Positions 1-13,300 are shown, counted from the first letter of the stretch. The stretch: DNA of 64,000 bases from Piscicola geometra (GCA_943735955.1 OX030959.1:7653732-7717731); one strand, 5' to 3'. A program made the numbers and translations. Notes: generated by a model from the letters alone, not told the origin.

Positions 1-610
1 GTGGTAGTAGTAGTAGTAGTAGTGGTAGTAGTAGTAGTAGTAGTAGTAATAGTGGTAATAGTGGTAGTAGTAGTGGTAGTCTTTAAAGCTTAAGGACTCA
101 GCAGTTTCAATGGCCTCTTGTTTATTAAATTGTGTTTGCGTCACCACCCTTGCATGCCTCATCAATCGCATACAAGCATTTACTTTTCGAGAATTTAATT
201 AGGCACATTCCTATTGTTAGGAGGCTCAAAATGAACGCTCAAACGGCTGTAATTGCGACGAATATTGTGCAGTTTAATGAAAGCTTGACATGACTCCTCA
301 CTCCTCTCTTTCCTTCTTCATCACCTCATCACCACTTCCACCCATCTCTTCTCCCACTTCATCACCTTCTCCAACCACCTGATCACCACTTCCATCTCAT
401 CATTACCACCTCCAACCACCTCATCATCACTTCCATCTCATCAATACCACCTCCAACCACATCATCACCTCTTCAACCCACTTCATCTTCACCTCCGCCC
501 ACCTCATCGCCACATCCACCCACCTCATCATCATCACCTTCAACCATCTCCATCCAGCTCATCATCATCACTTCCAACTATCTCCACCCACCTCATCACC
601 ACCTCCACCC
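1..610. repeat. GTA-type microsatellite, unique spacer and CTC/ACC-rich low-complexity tract
   Basis: Bases 1-80 are a (GTA)n/(GTG)n microsatellite that is cut by the window edge. Bases 81-290 look unique but I see no coding signal. Bases 290-610 are a pyrimidine-rich degenerate repeat built from CTCATCACCACCTCCACC-like words. I see no gene in this stretch. Confidence 0.8.
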
Positions 611-734
611 AGTCACTCCCATAAAGTTTGTTTGTTCGATTTTCTTTAAGGCGATTAGAGATAAAGGTCGCAAGCAAACCTGATTAGAGACGGTCTCCTC
701 GATCAGAACTCATTACCGAACCATCGCTGCCGTG

Positions 735-1070
735 TGCATGGGTGTGCTATGTACGTGTGTGCATGGGTGTGCTATGTGGATGTGTGCATGGGCGAGTTAG
801 GTGGGTGTGTGCATGGGTGTGCTATGTGGGTGTGTGCATGGGTATGCTAGGTAGGTATGTGCATGGGTGTGCTATGTGGGTGTGTGCATGGGTGTGCTAG
901 GTAGGTATGTGCATGGGTGAGTTAGGTGGGTGTGTGCATGGGTGTGCTATGTGGGTGTGTGCATGGGTATGCTAGGTAGGTGTGTGCATGGGTGTGCTAT
1001 GTGGGTGTGTGCATGGGTGTGCTAGGTAGGTATGTGCATGGGTGTGTGCATGGGTGTGCTATGTGGATGT
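735..1070. repeat. Minisatellite upstream of the small peptide gene
   Basis: Tandem, slightly variable copies of a unit of roughly 26 bp containing GTGTGTGCATGGGTGTGCTA run from about 735 to 1070. The array ends about 50 bp before the TATA box of the peptide gene, so it occupies the position of its proximal promoter or enhancer. Confidence 0.85.
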
Positions 1071-1118
1071 GTGCTCGCCCAACGAACGGTGTGGATGGAA
1101 AGACGGGCGGTGAAGTGC

Positions 1119-1126
1119 TATATAAG
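1119..1126 (+). promoter_or_regulatory. Probable TATA box of the peptide gene
   Basis: TATATAAG lies 38 bp upstream of the ATG at 1157. If transcription starts about 30 bp downstream, the 5' leader would be only a few bases long, so the true start could lie slightly upstream, or this could be a chance match. The downstream open exon with a strong splice donor makes a promoter here plausible. Confidence 0.45.
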
Positions 1127-1156
1127 AAGGTGTCTGAGGTGAGTTTGTGAGAAAAG

Positions 1157-2247
1157 ATGACAACTCTCGTGTGCAAAGTGCTGTTGTTGTTGCTGGTGCT
1201 GAGCGAAGTGCGTTGTGCAGCTGTGGGTGAGTTGTTGTTGTATAGTTGTTGAAGCTTTCAACCAGTAGTGCAAGTCCATTTTCCAATTCCACTTTTCAGC
1301 ACCAACAAACTTCGACCTTCGCCATAAATTAAGCTTTTCTACAACTTTTCCGTTTTTAAACTGTTTTCTCTTGAAATGTTCTTTGGAGCTTCTCCCCAAG
1401 GCCCATCCTTCCCTCATAGGAATAAAAGATTTTTTAACTTTTCCACTTTGAAAGTCTTTCGAGCTCCAGTGATATACCCAGAAAATAGGTAAATGAGCTT
1501 GTTTGATACAGGTTTCACGTGGTACTCTAGGCTGCGAATGCCACTTCACAAACATCTAAATAAAAATTAATTAAAGTTTGGATTCGATTGAAGCTGCAAA
1601 TATGCAAATCCTCTTGTCGGAGCCCACAAGAGTGCTGTAGATAGCGCTCTTTAAAAGCTAAAAAGATGTCCAATAAAGCGCTGTTTCATAAAGATGCCTA
1701 ACAGAAAATAAAAAATATTTAAATTAAAAAAAAAATTAAGTTTTGAAAATTAAGGAATTTGATGCTCTGGAAGACTTTAAAATGCGTTTACCATTCATTA
1801 TAAAAAATCTTTTTTGTTTTAGTTTTTTCCAATATTATTAAAAAACTAAAAATTAGTTTTCCAATTTTTTAGCTTTCTTGTTATTCTTTATCTATAACCC
1901 ACCTATAAAACCCTGTTCACAACCAACCACCGCTTATTCCTCCACAACCACCGCTTATTCCTCCACAACCACCGCTTATTCCTCCACAACCACCGCTTAT
2001 TCCTCCACAACCACCGCTTATTCCTCCACAACCACTGCTTATTCCTCCACAACCACCGCTTATTCCTCCACAACCACTGCCATTGCCAGACAGGATGGAC
2101 GAAGGTCGCCTTGACGACTTCTACGCGCCTTCCAGACCTCGCAGACCCTTCTACTTCTCCCGCTCCCCAGCAGCCGATTACGACCTCTCGGTCGAGAGCA
2201 GTCGCTACGAAGGACCCATCAAGCGAGGCATCTTCCGTTACGGGTGA
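1157..2247 (+). CDS. Small secreted peptide precursor (neuropeptide-like), 2 exons
   Basis: Predicted exons are 1157-1226 and 2090-2247. The first exon gives an N-terminus rich in Leu (VLLLLLVL) ending near RCAAV, a typical signal peptide, and stops at a strong GTGAGT donor in phase 1. The second exon follows the acceptor ending CCATTGCCAG, is in the matching phase, and ends at TGA, giving a 75-residue protein. The mature part has an Arg/Pro/aromatic stretch (SRPRRPFYF), an acidic linker, and ends GPIKRGIFRYG. A KR dibasic site followed by GIFRY and a terminal Gly is the layout of an amidated neuropeptide released by prohormone convertase and amidating enzyme. This function is inferred from layout; I do not recognise the family. 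A TATA box lies upstream and AATAAA lies 122 bp after the stop. A short secreted structural or antimicrobial peptide remains possible. Confidence 0.6.
1921..2075 (+). repeat. 21-bp minisatellite at the 3' end of the peptide-gene intron
   Basis: About seven copies of a 21-bp unit (CAACCACCGCTTATTCCTCC plus A) lie directly before the predicted 3' splice site at 2089. The units are pyrimidine-rich and each contains CTTATTCCTCC, so the array may serve as an extended polypyrimidine tract. Confidence 0.85.
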
Positions 2248-2368
2248 CCGAAAGCAGGTCTCACGTGGTGCAGTGGATGCCTGATTCCTGTCTTCAAGAA
2301 AACACTTTTACTTTGTTCTGATTGATAAGTGCTTAGTTCATTTCCTATGCGTGGTTCGAGTGCTTCGT

Positions 2369-2374
2369 AATAAA
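2369..2374 (+). terminator. Polyadenylation signal of the peptide gene
   Basis: AATAAA lies 122 bp after the TGA of the small secreted peptide gene on the same strand, a normal distance for a 3' UTR. Confidence 0.5.
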
Positions 2375-2544
2375 CGAATTGATGTCTTTGAGAGTGAATA
2401 ATGTTCAAGTCTCAGAGGGTCTTCGGAACTGTGAATAGGAACCAAAGAGCACTTCTTAATGGCCAGTTTTTGCCTGCTATTCAGCAGCACAATGACGTTG
2501 TTATAACGCCTTCTCCAAAACATTCAACTATTCTGATTTTCTAT

Positions 2545-2550
2545 TTTATT
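2545..2550 (-). terminator. Possible polyadenylation signal of the ASPM gene
   Basis: TTTATT on the plus strand reads AATAAA on the minus strand about 310 bp beyond the ASPM stop codon. It is the nearest canonical signal I found, and it leaves the ASPM and peptide-gene transcripts convergent but not overlapping in coding sequence. Confidence 0.4.
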
Positions 2551-2857
2551 CAGAAAAGTAGCTTTATACGCTAGGTTTCATTGACTACAAACGATTTTTC
2601 TAAAATAAAAAAATCTCACTACCGTAACACTACCTTCAAACATCTCAAATGAACCCAATACTCAAATGAACGAAACAGCCGTAAAAAGAGCACTGAAAAG
2701 CGCTCAAGTGGTGACTAAAGCGACATAAGAGAAAATCTCTTAAGTTCAAAAGATTAGAGCCGCAATGGAGGAGCTTAAAGAAGATAACTTAGCTTCAGAA
2801 TAAAGTATTTTAACTTTTGTCCACTATTGCATATATAAAAATGAGATTTAATTGAAA

Positions 2858-4254
2858 CTAACATGCACTCTTTACATCTTCTCCTCCACCCTTTCCCTTC
2901 TCTTCCCCATCCTTCAACACCTCCAAAACATCACAGTTGCACTTATTGACCCCTTGAAAGATTCTGAAAAAAGACTTTCTCTTTCCCTTTGTTCTCTTCA
3001 ATCCCCTCCACCATTTCTGCACCACCCTCACAGCACACAACTTCTTTTCTTTCTGCACTCGCAACCACAGCAACTCACAACGGAGACAGCACAAGACAAA
3101 CAAGACAAACAACTTCTGTCTGCAAAGCACCTTCAGCAAGTGGCACTTTTTCAAGGCATCTCCTGCTACCTCTCCCCCTTCTCCTCTGTGCTGACCTGAC
3201 TCCTCCAAAACCTTGGTTTGTTTCCTCCTGCTCATCCAGCCCCTCACCACTGCCTGCACCAGCACCACTTTGCCAACCTCTCCCTTGTAACGGTTCTTTA
3301 AAAACCCCTCGTAGTAACTATTTAGTAGATGCAAAGAACTTGTTCTGTTGGCTGCCTCCACACTTTCCAGTTCTCCTTCTTTTTTCAAATCCTTTTTTTC
3401 AACTTGAATTTGTTCTATTTCATCCTTTTTTGACGCTTTCCGTATTTCAACTTCAATCTTTCCCATTCTTTGTTTGTCATCTTTATTTTTTTCTTCATCT
3501 TTTTCTCCATCTTGTTTAGTGTTCACACCATTATGCACACCACCACGTACAGTTTCATGCACATCTCCATGCACACCACCATGCAAATCCCCATGCACAC
3601 CACCATGCACACCACCATGCAAATCCCCATGCACATCTCCATGCACACCACCATGCAAATCCCCATGCACATCTCCATGCACACCACCATGCAAATCCCC
3701 ATGCACATCTCCATGCACACCACCATGCAAATCCCCATGCACATCTCCATGCACACCACCATGCAAATCCCCATGCACATCTTCATGCTCACCAAACTGC
3801 ATCGGCATCACTTTGCTCCCGCTTTTAAACCCGTTGTTGTTACTTGCCTCGTTCAGAACTATTTTCTCCCTCCCTTCACTGACACTTGCATCCCTCCTTT
3901 CATCCATTCCTCCACTTCTATTTTCTTCTCTCCCCTCCACACTCTTATTTTCCACATTTTTCTCTTCTTCACTTCTCAACTCTCTCCTCCTTCTCCTCAT
4001 CCTCCTCCTAACCACCCTCTTCCGATACACACTTTGCTTCAGCAAGTACCTCAGTCTCTTTGACCTCAACTCCAGTATTCCATCATCTTCTTCTCTTTTT
4101 CTTATTTCGTCCTCCTCTTCCTCCTCCTCTTCTTCTTTTCCATTCATTCTTTTCTTGTCTTCATCTCCTCGATCACCTTCCTCTTTTCTCTTTCGAAACT
4201 TCTCATTTTTTACTTTCCATTTTGAACTCTCATCACTCTCATCATCATCTTCAC

Positions 4255-4326
<72 letters not shown>

Positions 4327-7300
4327 CACCATCATCATCATTATTAGTATTTACTTCACGAATTTTTCCTCCTTCCTCAACGCTAGTTGCCGTAGTTTCA
4401 CTCTCTTCCACACTTTCTTCAGTACTTCCGCTTTCCTCCACACTGCTCTTCCTTCCACTACTACTATTACCACTACCACTACTGCTACCACTACTACTAC
4501 CACCATCACTACCACTACTTCCACTACCTTCACTAACGTTACTTTTATCAGTAACACCACTACTACTACCACCACTTTTTCCACTCTTGGCACTATCTTC
4601 ACTGATTTCCATAGTTTTACTCATCCTGGGGCTCCCACTTTCTCTTCTTCTTCTATTACTCTCTCTGATTCTCTTCCTTGTTCTTTCCCTCCTCTTCCTT
4701 TCCTTCCTCTTTACACCTCTTCCACTCTCTTTGGTCATCTCAACATCTTCACTCTCTCCACTGACTTCACTATCTCCTGTGACTGAAGTTTTTTGCCTTC
4801 TAGATTTTCCTTCACTAACCCTAACACCACTCTTCTGTTCTTTATCATTATCATCATCTTTATCATCATCATCACCACTACCACTTTGAATGATCTTTTT
4901 CTCAGTCAAAGCAACAGCAGAACGACTTTCAGACTGTGACTCAGTTACATTATGGTCTTTAACATCAGTGGGGGCAGTGGTGTCAGTATTGTCAGTAGAA
5001 CCTTCATTCTCAGTGGAGTCAGTCGAGCTGGGATAGACGAAGGCGGCAGACGAAGTGACGTCAGCGACGATGATGCGACTTCCTCGCTGAGCACTGATGG
5101 AGGCGGTGTTGAGAAAGCTGCTGTCGTTGCGAAAGAAGAAGTTGTCATCGGTGGGAGAAGGAAGATCGGTGGAAAGGGTGTGGAAAAGATTAACATTGTT
5201 GATGGGAGGGAGATCAGTGAAATGGGTGTGGAAGAGGTTGTCATCGGTGGAGGAAGAAATATTGGAAAGGGTGTGGAAGAGGTGTGGCATGGAAGTGTGG
5301 TGCAGACTGGTGTTCGAAGCGAGGTCAACTCTGAGAAGCTTTTTTGGTGCACTTGTTGCAAGAGGTAAGACATTCTCAGTGTGGATGACTGACACGTCGT
5401 TTTTGTCTTCATAGGACTTGACAACACTTGGTTGCGTGGAAACTCTGTTCTCTTTGCGATTTTTTTTATTTCTTTTTATAAGACTCTTCTGCAGTTGCAG
5501 CAGCTCCATCCTCATCATCTCGATCACATCCACTTCATCCTCGCCATTCCTCTCTTCTTTTAAGCCATCATGTGACACGTCCAAACTGGCAATGCCTTTC
5601 AAAACTACGCCACCAATCCTCAACTTTGTTTTACCACCACGACTACCCGCGTTTTCCTCTTCATCATCATCATCATCATCAACGTCATTTATTTCATTCT
5701 CACTTACTCTATCATGTCCACCTACATTACTACCACTTCTATCCTCCATGACAACAATTCCAACTTCATCAACATCAACATCATCATCGTCAAAACCACC
5801 TTGACACAACATCGACCTCACGTGACCCGCATACTCACGAGGGTCTGTTCCTCTCTTCTTAGCCACCGCCCTAGCTGTCTTCGCCTTTTTGACAATTGGT
5901 CCAATATCACTACTACTAATAACAGCACCAACACCACCACTATTACTAGCACCACCAACACCACTACTACTACCAGCACCACCACTACTACTACTAGCAC
6001 CACCAACACCACTACTACTACCAAGACCACCAACATTATAACTCCCAATAGCAAGACCCTCACCACCACTACTTTCAGCACCAGCACCACCACTACTATC
6101 AGCACCACCACCAACACTACTATCAGCACCCTCACCACCACTACTATTAGCACAGCTGCCAGAACCATTCGCACACACGACACTCCTCGCACTTAGTACT
6201 CTGATGACGTCATTCCTGATGCAGAGCTTGCGAGCAGTCCAGAAAGGTGCTGCTTGACTCAAAGATGCTGCTGCTGCTGCTGCTGCCTCATCTGCGATGC
6301 AGACTTGTTTGTCAGCAGGGAAGCCCTCGTCATGCATGCCAGGCAGTAATGCAGTTTCCAATCGTAAGTAGTGTCTCTGCTGTGCTACTTCACTGCTTCC
6401 AACCTCCATATGTCCTTCTGCTTCTCTACACAACGTCTCTTTTTCACCATTGTCACCATCGTTCCCTTTCATCAAACTCAACAGCTGCACTGCTCTCTCT
6501 CTCCTAACCTCCTCCCTCTCTCTCCTTCTCTTGCTAGCTTCTCTCTCTTTCTCACTCTTCTTCCTCCTACCTCTACTCTTTCTTTTTTTTCTACCACCCT
6601 CTTCCAGATAAGTGATCACATCACCAGCCTTGATCATCCTCTTCCTTCTCTCTCCTGCCCCACTCAAACCACTGCCCAGCAGACTCGACCTTTCTCCTAC
6701 AGTTCTTCCACCATCGGGAACAAAAGTCGCACCAGCTTCGCCAACACTAACACCAACACTACCACCACCAACACCACCACCAACACCAATACTACCACCA
6801 CCAACAACACCAACACTACCACCACTAACAACACCGACACCACCACTAGCCCCAACATTGACACCAACAAAACCACCACCAACACCACTCACACCAACAT
6901 TGACACCAACACCTTCCTTAAAGTACCTGATACTTTCCTGATACAGCCTCCTCTGACGCGATTTCCACTGCATCTTCTTCAGCCACTGCAACCTCCTCCA
7001 CCATCGCTGCAACGTCGTCACCGCAGGCAAGGCGCCTTGGCTGGCGAGGAGACGAAATGAAAGCATCGAAAGGAGCAGTAGTACCAGCCGATGATCGAGT
7101 GGTTGTGGTCCAGGGTGCTGCAACAGAATGCATGGAACGCCTCCCAGTTGTCGCAACTGTCGAGTGGTTGAGGTGAGGGAGGGAGTAGTGGTAGTAGGAA
7201 GAGTGGAATAAGTTGTTGATAGGGAAATGAAGATGTTGAATGGAGTGAGTGATGAGTGATGGAAAAGTTGTAGAAGCTGGGTAATCGAAATGCAGGAGGT

Positions 7301-10300
7301 TTTGGTTAAAAATCAGTCTAAAGTCAAGATAACGGAAGCACCTTTTGGTTGAAGATTTTGTAGTTTTTCATCTCATTAGCCAGCAATCTCTCTGCTTCTT
7401 CCTCTTCCAGTTTTCCACCATTAGCACCACCTCCACATCCACTACCACCACCACCACCACCACCACCAGCATCGTTCACCACAACAGATCCACCATTGTT
7501 ACCACAACCTTTTCTCTCTCTGATGGTTTCAACCGCCATCCTACTGCACAGAGTCTCAGCACACACGAGTGACAGCGGCATGAGACGGGGTTGATAGTGG
7601 TGCAGCACGTAACAGAACACTCTTCCGTCTCTGAATGAAGCACTGAAATCGCGTACTTCAACGCCGTGCACACAAGAAACCACCCTGCACCATGCCAGCA
7701 GTCGGCTACACGCTCCTGTCAAATCTTCAAAACCTGCTACTGCTTTTTTTTGTGGAAGAATAAAGTCAAAAAGTCAATTTAGGAATCTATTTTTAAACGT
7801 AATGTATTTTTTTAGTCGGTAGAGTGTGCATAGTGAAACTCTGCACTCCATTCATGCGCACCTTGGAGATCATCATCAGCACCCATCTTCCTCTGGAGCG
7901 CCTCAGGCAGCTGAGACCTCAAGTGGTGCACCTCGTTTGAAAGAAGAGCCTCATCCAGCAGTGGTCTCACCTGCATCGAAGTCGTGGTGTGGTAGTGTCA
8001 TAATCAGGCTCAATATCACCACCACGCAAAAACAATGACCTCTACACCACTACACTACTACCACCACAACTATTACCACCACACTACTACCACCACACCA
8101 CTACTAACACCACGGAAACACAATTTCTACCACTACAGCACTACCAGCACCACCTGCAGTTGTACACAAATGTTCCACAACAACTCCACAGTTACAGCCT
8201 TATCTCCCTCCACTAGGGCTTTAGCTTCTAAAGCTCCTGTAGTGAAGTGTTGCACTTGTGATGGTGTGGAGGCGATGTTAGTGTAATTAAAATAGTCATA
8301 TGGAGGCCATTTTAGTGTAATTATAATGGTCATATGGGGGCGATGTTAGTGTAATTAAAATGGTTATACAGGAGCGATATTAATTAAATGCATGTTAGGG
8401 ATATTTATAAAATTCTAGGGGTTACAGAAATATAGATGCATTGTAATGTTGCTTACATAAATACGTTAGCAGCTTGACGGCAGCACTGCTAAAATTTACC
8501 AAACCTTCACGTAAGATAACTAATACCCAAACTCACTTTCAATCACAAACACGCTCACCCAATTGCGGCGACTGCAACGGCACGCCTCTCTCTCTCGCCT
8601 CCTGCAGCACCACCGCAATGTTGTGCAGACGCTGCTTGTGGCTGAAGGGTGAGTGCAGTTGAGAGTCTAGGCTCCATGACCTGGTCAGAAGCTGGAGTAG
8701 TCGACTGGGGTGAATTGGTTGTTGTGTGGGGAAAGGATGGAGTGGTTGTTGTGTGGGAAAGGATGGAGTGGTTGTTGTAAGAATGGTAAGTGAAATAGTT
8801 GTGGGGGTAGAAACACAAAATTTTAAATTGCTTCAAAAAGTCCAGAAGTGATTTTTTAGATCCAGCATAAAACTAACGACAAACGCAAGCCGTCCTTGAG
8901 ATCGTGGGTGACACTACGCACACTGTAGTCCATCTCGTGCAAACTCGTCTGCTCCCACGTCACGTGGTATGCCAGACTGGCCAGGTGTTTGCAGACGTCT
9001 CCCTCCTTCCACAAAAGCATCCTCGAGAAGTTGCTCAGCATCTGTCTGCTCGACTGGGTGATACGTCGTCATCATTATCACAGCCACCATCATTATCATC
9101 ATCACAACCCTCATGGTCATCATCATCATCAACCCAAACATCATTATCAACACAACCCTCACTATCATAATCACAACCCTCTCATCAGCAAGCGACCATC
9201 ATGACAACTAAAACAATATAAAAACCACCAAAACCAACATCATCAAAAACCACTGGCAACCACTACACCCCCCTGTAGTAGCACCTTGTAGGGGGCGCGT
9301 AGGCTGAAGAGACAGGGGTCGGAGGGCAAGAGACGCTGTTGCTTGCACTGGTCGAGAAACAGAACGAGCGAGAAGTAGGTGAGAATGACGTGTCTGTGGA
9401 GAGCGGCAGGAAAGCCTGTGAAAGGGGGGGCATTGAAAAGGGGAGGAAGAGGGGATTGTGGAGAGAGTGGAAAAGAGAGGAAGATTACTGATGTAAATTC
9501 AAGTTCGGAGGAAGATATCATGCATGGAAAATAGATAAAGAGGTGTGGGAAGGGAGAGAAATGGGTCTCATTAATAAGGAGAAGCTGAAAGAAAATGAAA
9601 GAATTAGGAGAAAAGAAATAACACTAGAAACCTCATGAACAAAAAGATCATTTTAATTTTTTTCAAAGCATGAAAGACTGTGACAAATATATATATATCT
9701 TCCGCTTTTCCCATATCCTTCTATCTACCCTTCCTTTTTTTCTTACCTACCACTCCACTCTGCCAGCTAACCTTCCCTGTAGAGACCTTTCTTGGTGGGG
9801 TGGGAAAAATGGTGCATGAGGTCTGGTGGAGTAAAGAACCATTGGTAGAGGCTGTTGGAAAGAATGTCGAGAAAAGAGGAAGAGGAGGATGGAAGGGGGG
9901 GGGAAAGTGGGTGTGGCATGAACTCAACGGCAAAACACAGCCATGCAGGCTGGTAAGAGAACAGCAGTGACAACAACTGCTTCTTCAGTTCTGGGAGGTT
10001 AATTATTCGTTTTTGTAGTGTGGTTATTTCATTATGTATTCATGGTTATGTGTGCCTTCATTTGCATGTTTAACCAGGATGGGTTCGTGATTATAAAATC
10101 CCCGTAAAAATCTATTAATAACCACCACACCACACACGCATATCTGCATGAATGGGCTTGTCTGGTCGGATGCTCAACTTCTCAGAACTCACCTCCTTGT
10201 CCACCTTCACCAACACCTCCCTAGAGCTACTCCACAACCTCTCCACATCCCTCCTCAGTTGCTGCAGCTGCTTGCGAGACATGTAGCTGCCGAGTGCTGC

Positions 10301-13300
10301 AGTGGTGATGCTGTGGTTGGCGACTGAAGAGAGAGACGCATCGTTGGTTGTTTGCTTGTCACCAGTGTACATGTGCCGTTAGAAAGATGGGGGTCGAGAT
10401 AGCTTTACGTCAAAAAGGTGGGATGGTGAATGAGGTGGTTATTAGCCATTATGAACCAATGGTTAAACAACAAAGGTTGCGATGACCTGGAGAAGAAGAC
10501 AGAGGCTGGAAGAGAAAGTTCATCCACTTGACCAGTCCCTCCCCTCGCTGCTCCTGCACTTCCTCCTGCCAATCCTCCTTCGATCCCTTATTCTTCTTCG
10601 TATGTCTAGGCGTCCTTGCTAGTGAGACTTTGTTTGATGAATGGTGCTTGGAAGATGATGGTGGCTTAGATGAAGTTGATGAAGATGGTGGTTTGCAAGA
10701 GAAAGATGGGAGACGTGGTGTTGATAATGATTCTGGGAGATTTTTTTTAGTAGAAGGTAGTGGTACTGTTGGTTTGAATGAGAGTTGTTTGGATGATGAG
10801 GGTGGTAGTAGTGAATTGGATGATGGTGGATAAGGTCTGGAGGAAGATGATGACAGTAGCGGATTTAATGAAGATGATGATGGTTTGAATGAAGATGAAA
10901 GTGGTTTGGATGGGAGCTTTTTCTTCAGAGTAGTCGACAGAACCGGGTAGCTAGAAAGACTGCCACCCAGCCTGATTGACTTGCCAAGAGCGCTTGAGAA
11001 CTTGTTGGGCAGGGAAGTGGCAGAGGACTCCTGCTGTTTTGAAGCTGAACTGTTGCAGTTGAGCTCTCTTGACCACTGTCTGGGCCTGTATGCCTTTACT
11101 TCTGGATCATTCTGTTGAATGCAAGTGATGGTGTTTAGTGGTGGATTATTTAGACTGACTGTGCTCTTTTGATGGAATTTTCTTTCTGTATTGCAGACTG
11201 GTTGTATAGAAAAATGATCCGTGGTGTGTTCATTGGCAAGGTTTGGTGCACGCTCGCTGAGGTGCTTGGATAGGCAGAGATCAAATGTACGTTCAAGTGA
11301 TAGAGTCTTGATGAAGACGTCGCATAGACGCTGGTGGTTGTCAGGTGGTGACTTGAGTGGGTAGCTGTGATGAGTGGTTGGAAGAGGGTCGTTGCGGGGC
11401 AGTTGTTTGAGGCTGTTTGTTTTGCGTGTTGTGGAGACGGTTTGGTCAGTGCTTTGATTCATGCAAGATGCTGGTGTTTGCCATGTGCTTCTGTTTAACA
11501 AGATGACACTGCTGTCCCTGTGTTCATCAACTACACAACCACTGACAACTACACCACCACCAGCAACCATACCATCACCTCTTACCACACTGCTACCATC
11601 AACCACACTACCACAACCAACCTCACAACCACTCTTCTCTTCAGAACTACTCACGCCATAATTCATATGATTCATGATGTTGACACACGTCTGCAGGGGC
11701 AAGCAGCTACGACCAGCCACAGCAGCTCTTCTCTCTCCAACTACACCATCTCTCAACTTCCTACCTACTCGATTCGGTGTGGCTGTGATGGGTGAAGAAG
11801 AACAAAATGGCTGATTGTGGAGTGTGGTGAAGAGAGAGTGCTTTTTGGGAGTGGTCACGTCAAGAGGCAAGGGCGACACGACGATATCATCGATATCTTC
11901 GCCACCATGCCACACTTCACCATCGGCTGAGGCATCAACCATTACAGCACCATGCAACTGCTTATTGGCGTCAAGTGGAAGAGGCAGGCTGGGCGAGGGA
12001 GAAGTTGGTGGGTTGTGGTGGTGCAAAGGGAGTCTTGTGGATGTGGAAGAGGGTTGGGGAAGGGAATTTTTTCCATAAGAAGCTTGTGTGTTTGGAAGAG
12101 TTTTCACGAAACTGAAATCACTCATCATGCCTCTCACTCTCTCTCCACACCCCCTCACACCACTTCCTCCAAAACCACTCCCTCCTACATCACTCCCTCC
12201 ACACCTTATCACACCCTTCCTTCCAAATCCACTCCCTTCACTTCCACCCACACTAATACGACTTCCTTTCCCACCAAACTTTCCAGCACCATTCATTACA
12301 CCCTCCCTCGCCCCAACACCACCAACAGCACTTCCTTCACCACAATACATCCTCTTGTATCTCTTCGGGACTTTTCCCCCACCATCATCCTCCCTCTTCC
12401 TCGCCACCACTGCATCTTTCCTTGTGCTTTTACTTCCTGGAGGGTCGCAGCTGCCTATGTTGCCATGGTTACTGCTGGTGAGACCACTTTGCTTGCTTAG
12501 AAGAGGTATCTTGAGCGCATCATTACCACCATTCACTTCGTCCCTATTGTCGAATAATTCATTGGAAATTTTATATATTCCACTTTATTTTTTGTTTTTG
12601 TTATTGATGTTTTTATTAAATATGTATGTGTTTCTATATAAGCGATTTTATTCTTAATAAAAGGTTTTTAAACTTTATAAATTCTATCAAAGTTAAATAA
12701 TTTATTATACTTCAATTATTAATAATAATATTTATATATATATATATATTTATTTTTTGTAATTAGTAATTTAATATTTGATGTAACAAGCTTTCACACA
12801 GCTCACACCTCTGCTGCTTGCGATGCTGCACGCCTGTGACGTCACGAAGAGAATCATCATCAGCACCATCCTTGGCATCACTATCATAACTTCCCATACC
12901 ACTATCATCATGGCTAATCCTCCATCTTTTTTTCCCAGTAATACTATTATCATCATCACCACCCAAACATCTTCTCTTTACCGCATTATTTGTTTGCTTC
13001 GTGTTACATGCAATTAAAATCTTTTTATCTTGATTTTGCTTTTTGTTTTTCTCGTGGAAATGGCTGTTGTTGCTCTTGTTGTAGTTAATGTTGTTGCTCT
13101 TGTTGCTGTAGTTAATTTTGTTGTTGTTGTTGCAGTTGTTGTGATTATCTTTAATATTTTTTGAAACTCTTTTATTGTGCATCTTCGCGACATCTCTTTC
13201 AAAGCTCGTCTCGCCACTGTTGTTGAAGTTGCCATCGTGTTGAAGTGACAACAGTGACGTCAGAACAAACGAATGCTTCAGACGCATTTCAGACAGACTT

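Noticed and set aside
1118..1555. Minus-strand frame of 145 codons overlapping the peptide gene
   Set aside because: No start context, no homology and no splice partners. It is antisense to the signal-peptide exon, where the plus strand has a signal peptide, a donor and a TATA box.
3474..4889. Long plus-strand frame of 471 codons rich in Ser, Leu and Pro
   Set aside because: It is antisense to the last ASPM exon, which has recognisable IQ motifs and joins in phase to the CH-domain exons. The Ser runs are the complement of poly-Asp GAT repeats.
12837..13262. TGACGTCA CRE-like sites near 12837 and 13255 as ASPM/HSPA13 promoter elements
   Set aside because: Both lie inside the predicted first ASPM coding exon and can be explained as coding sequence; no independent support.
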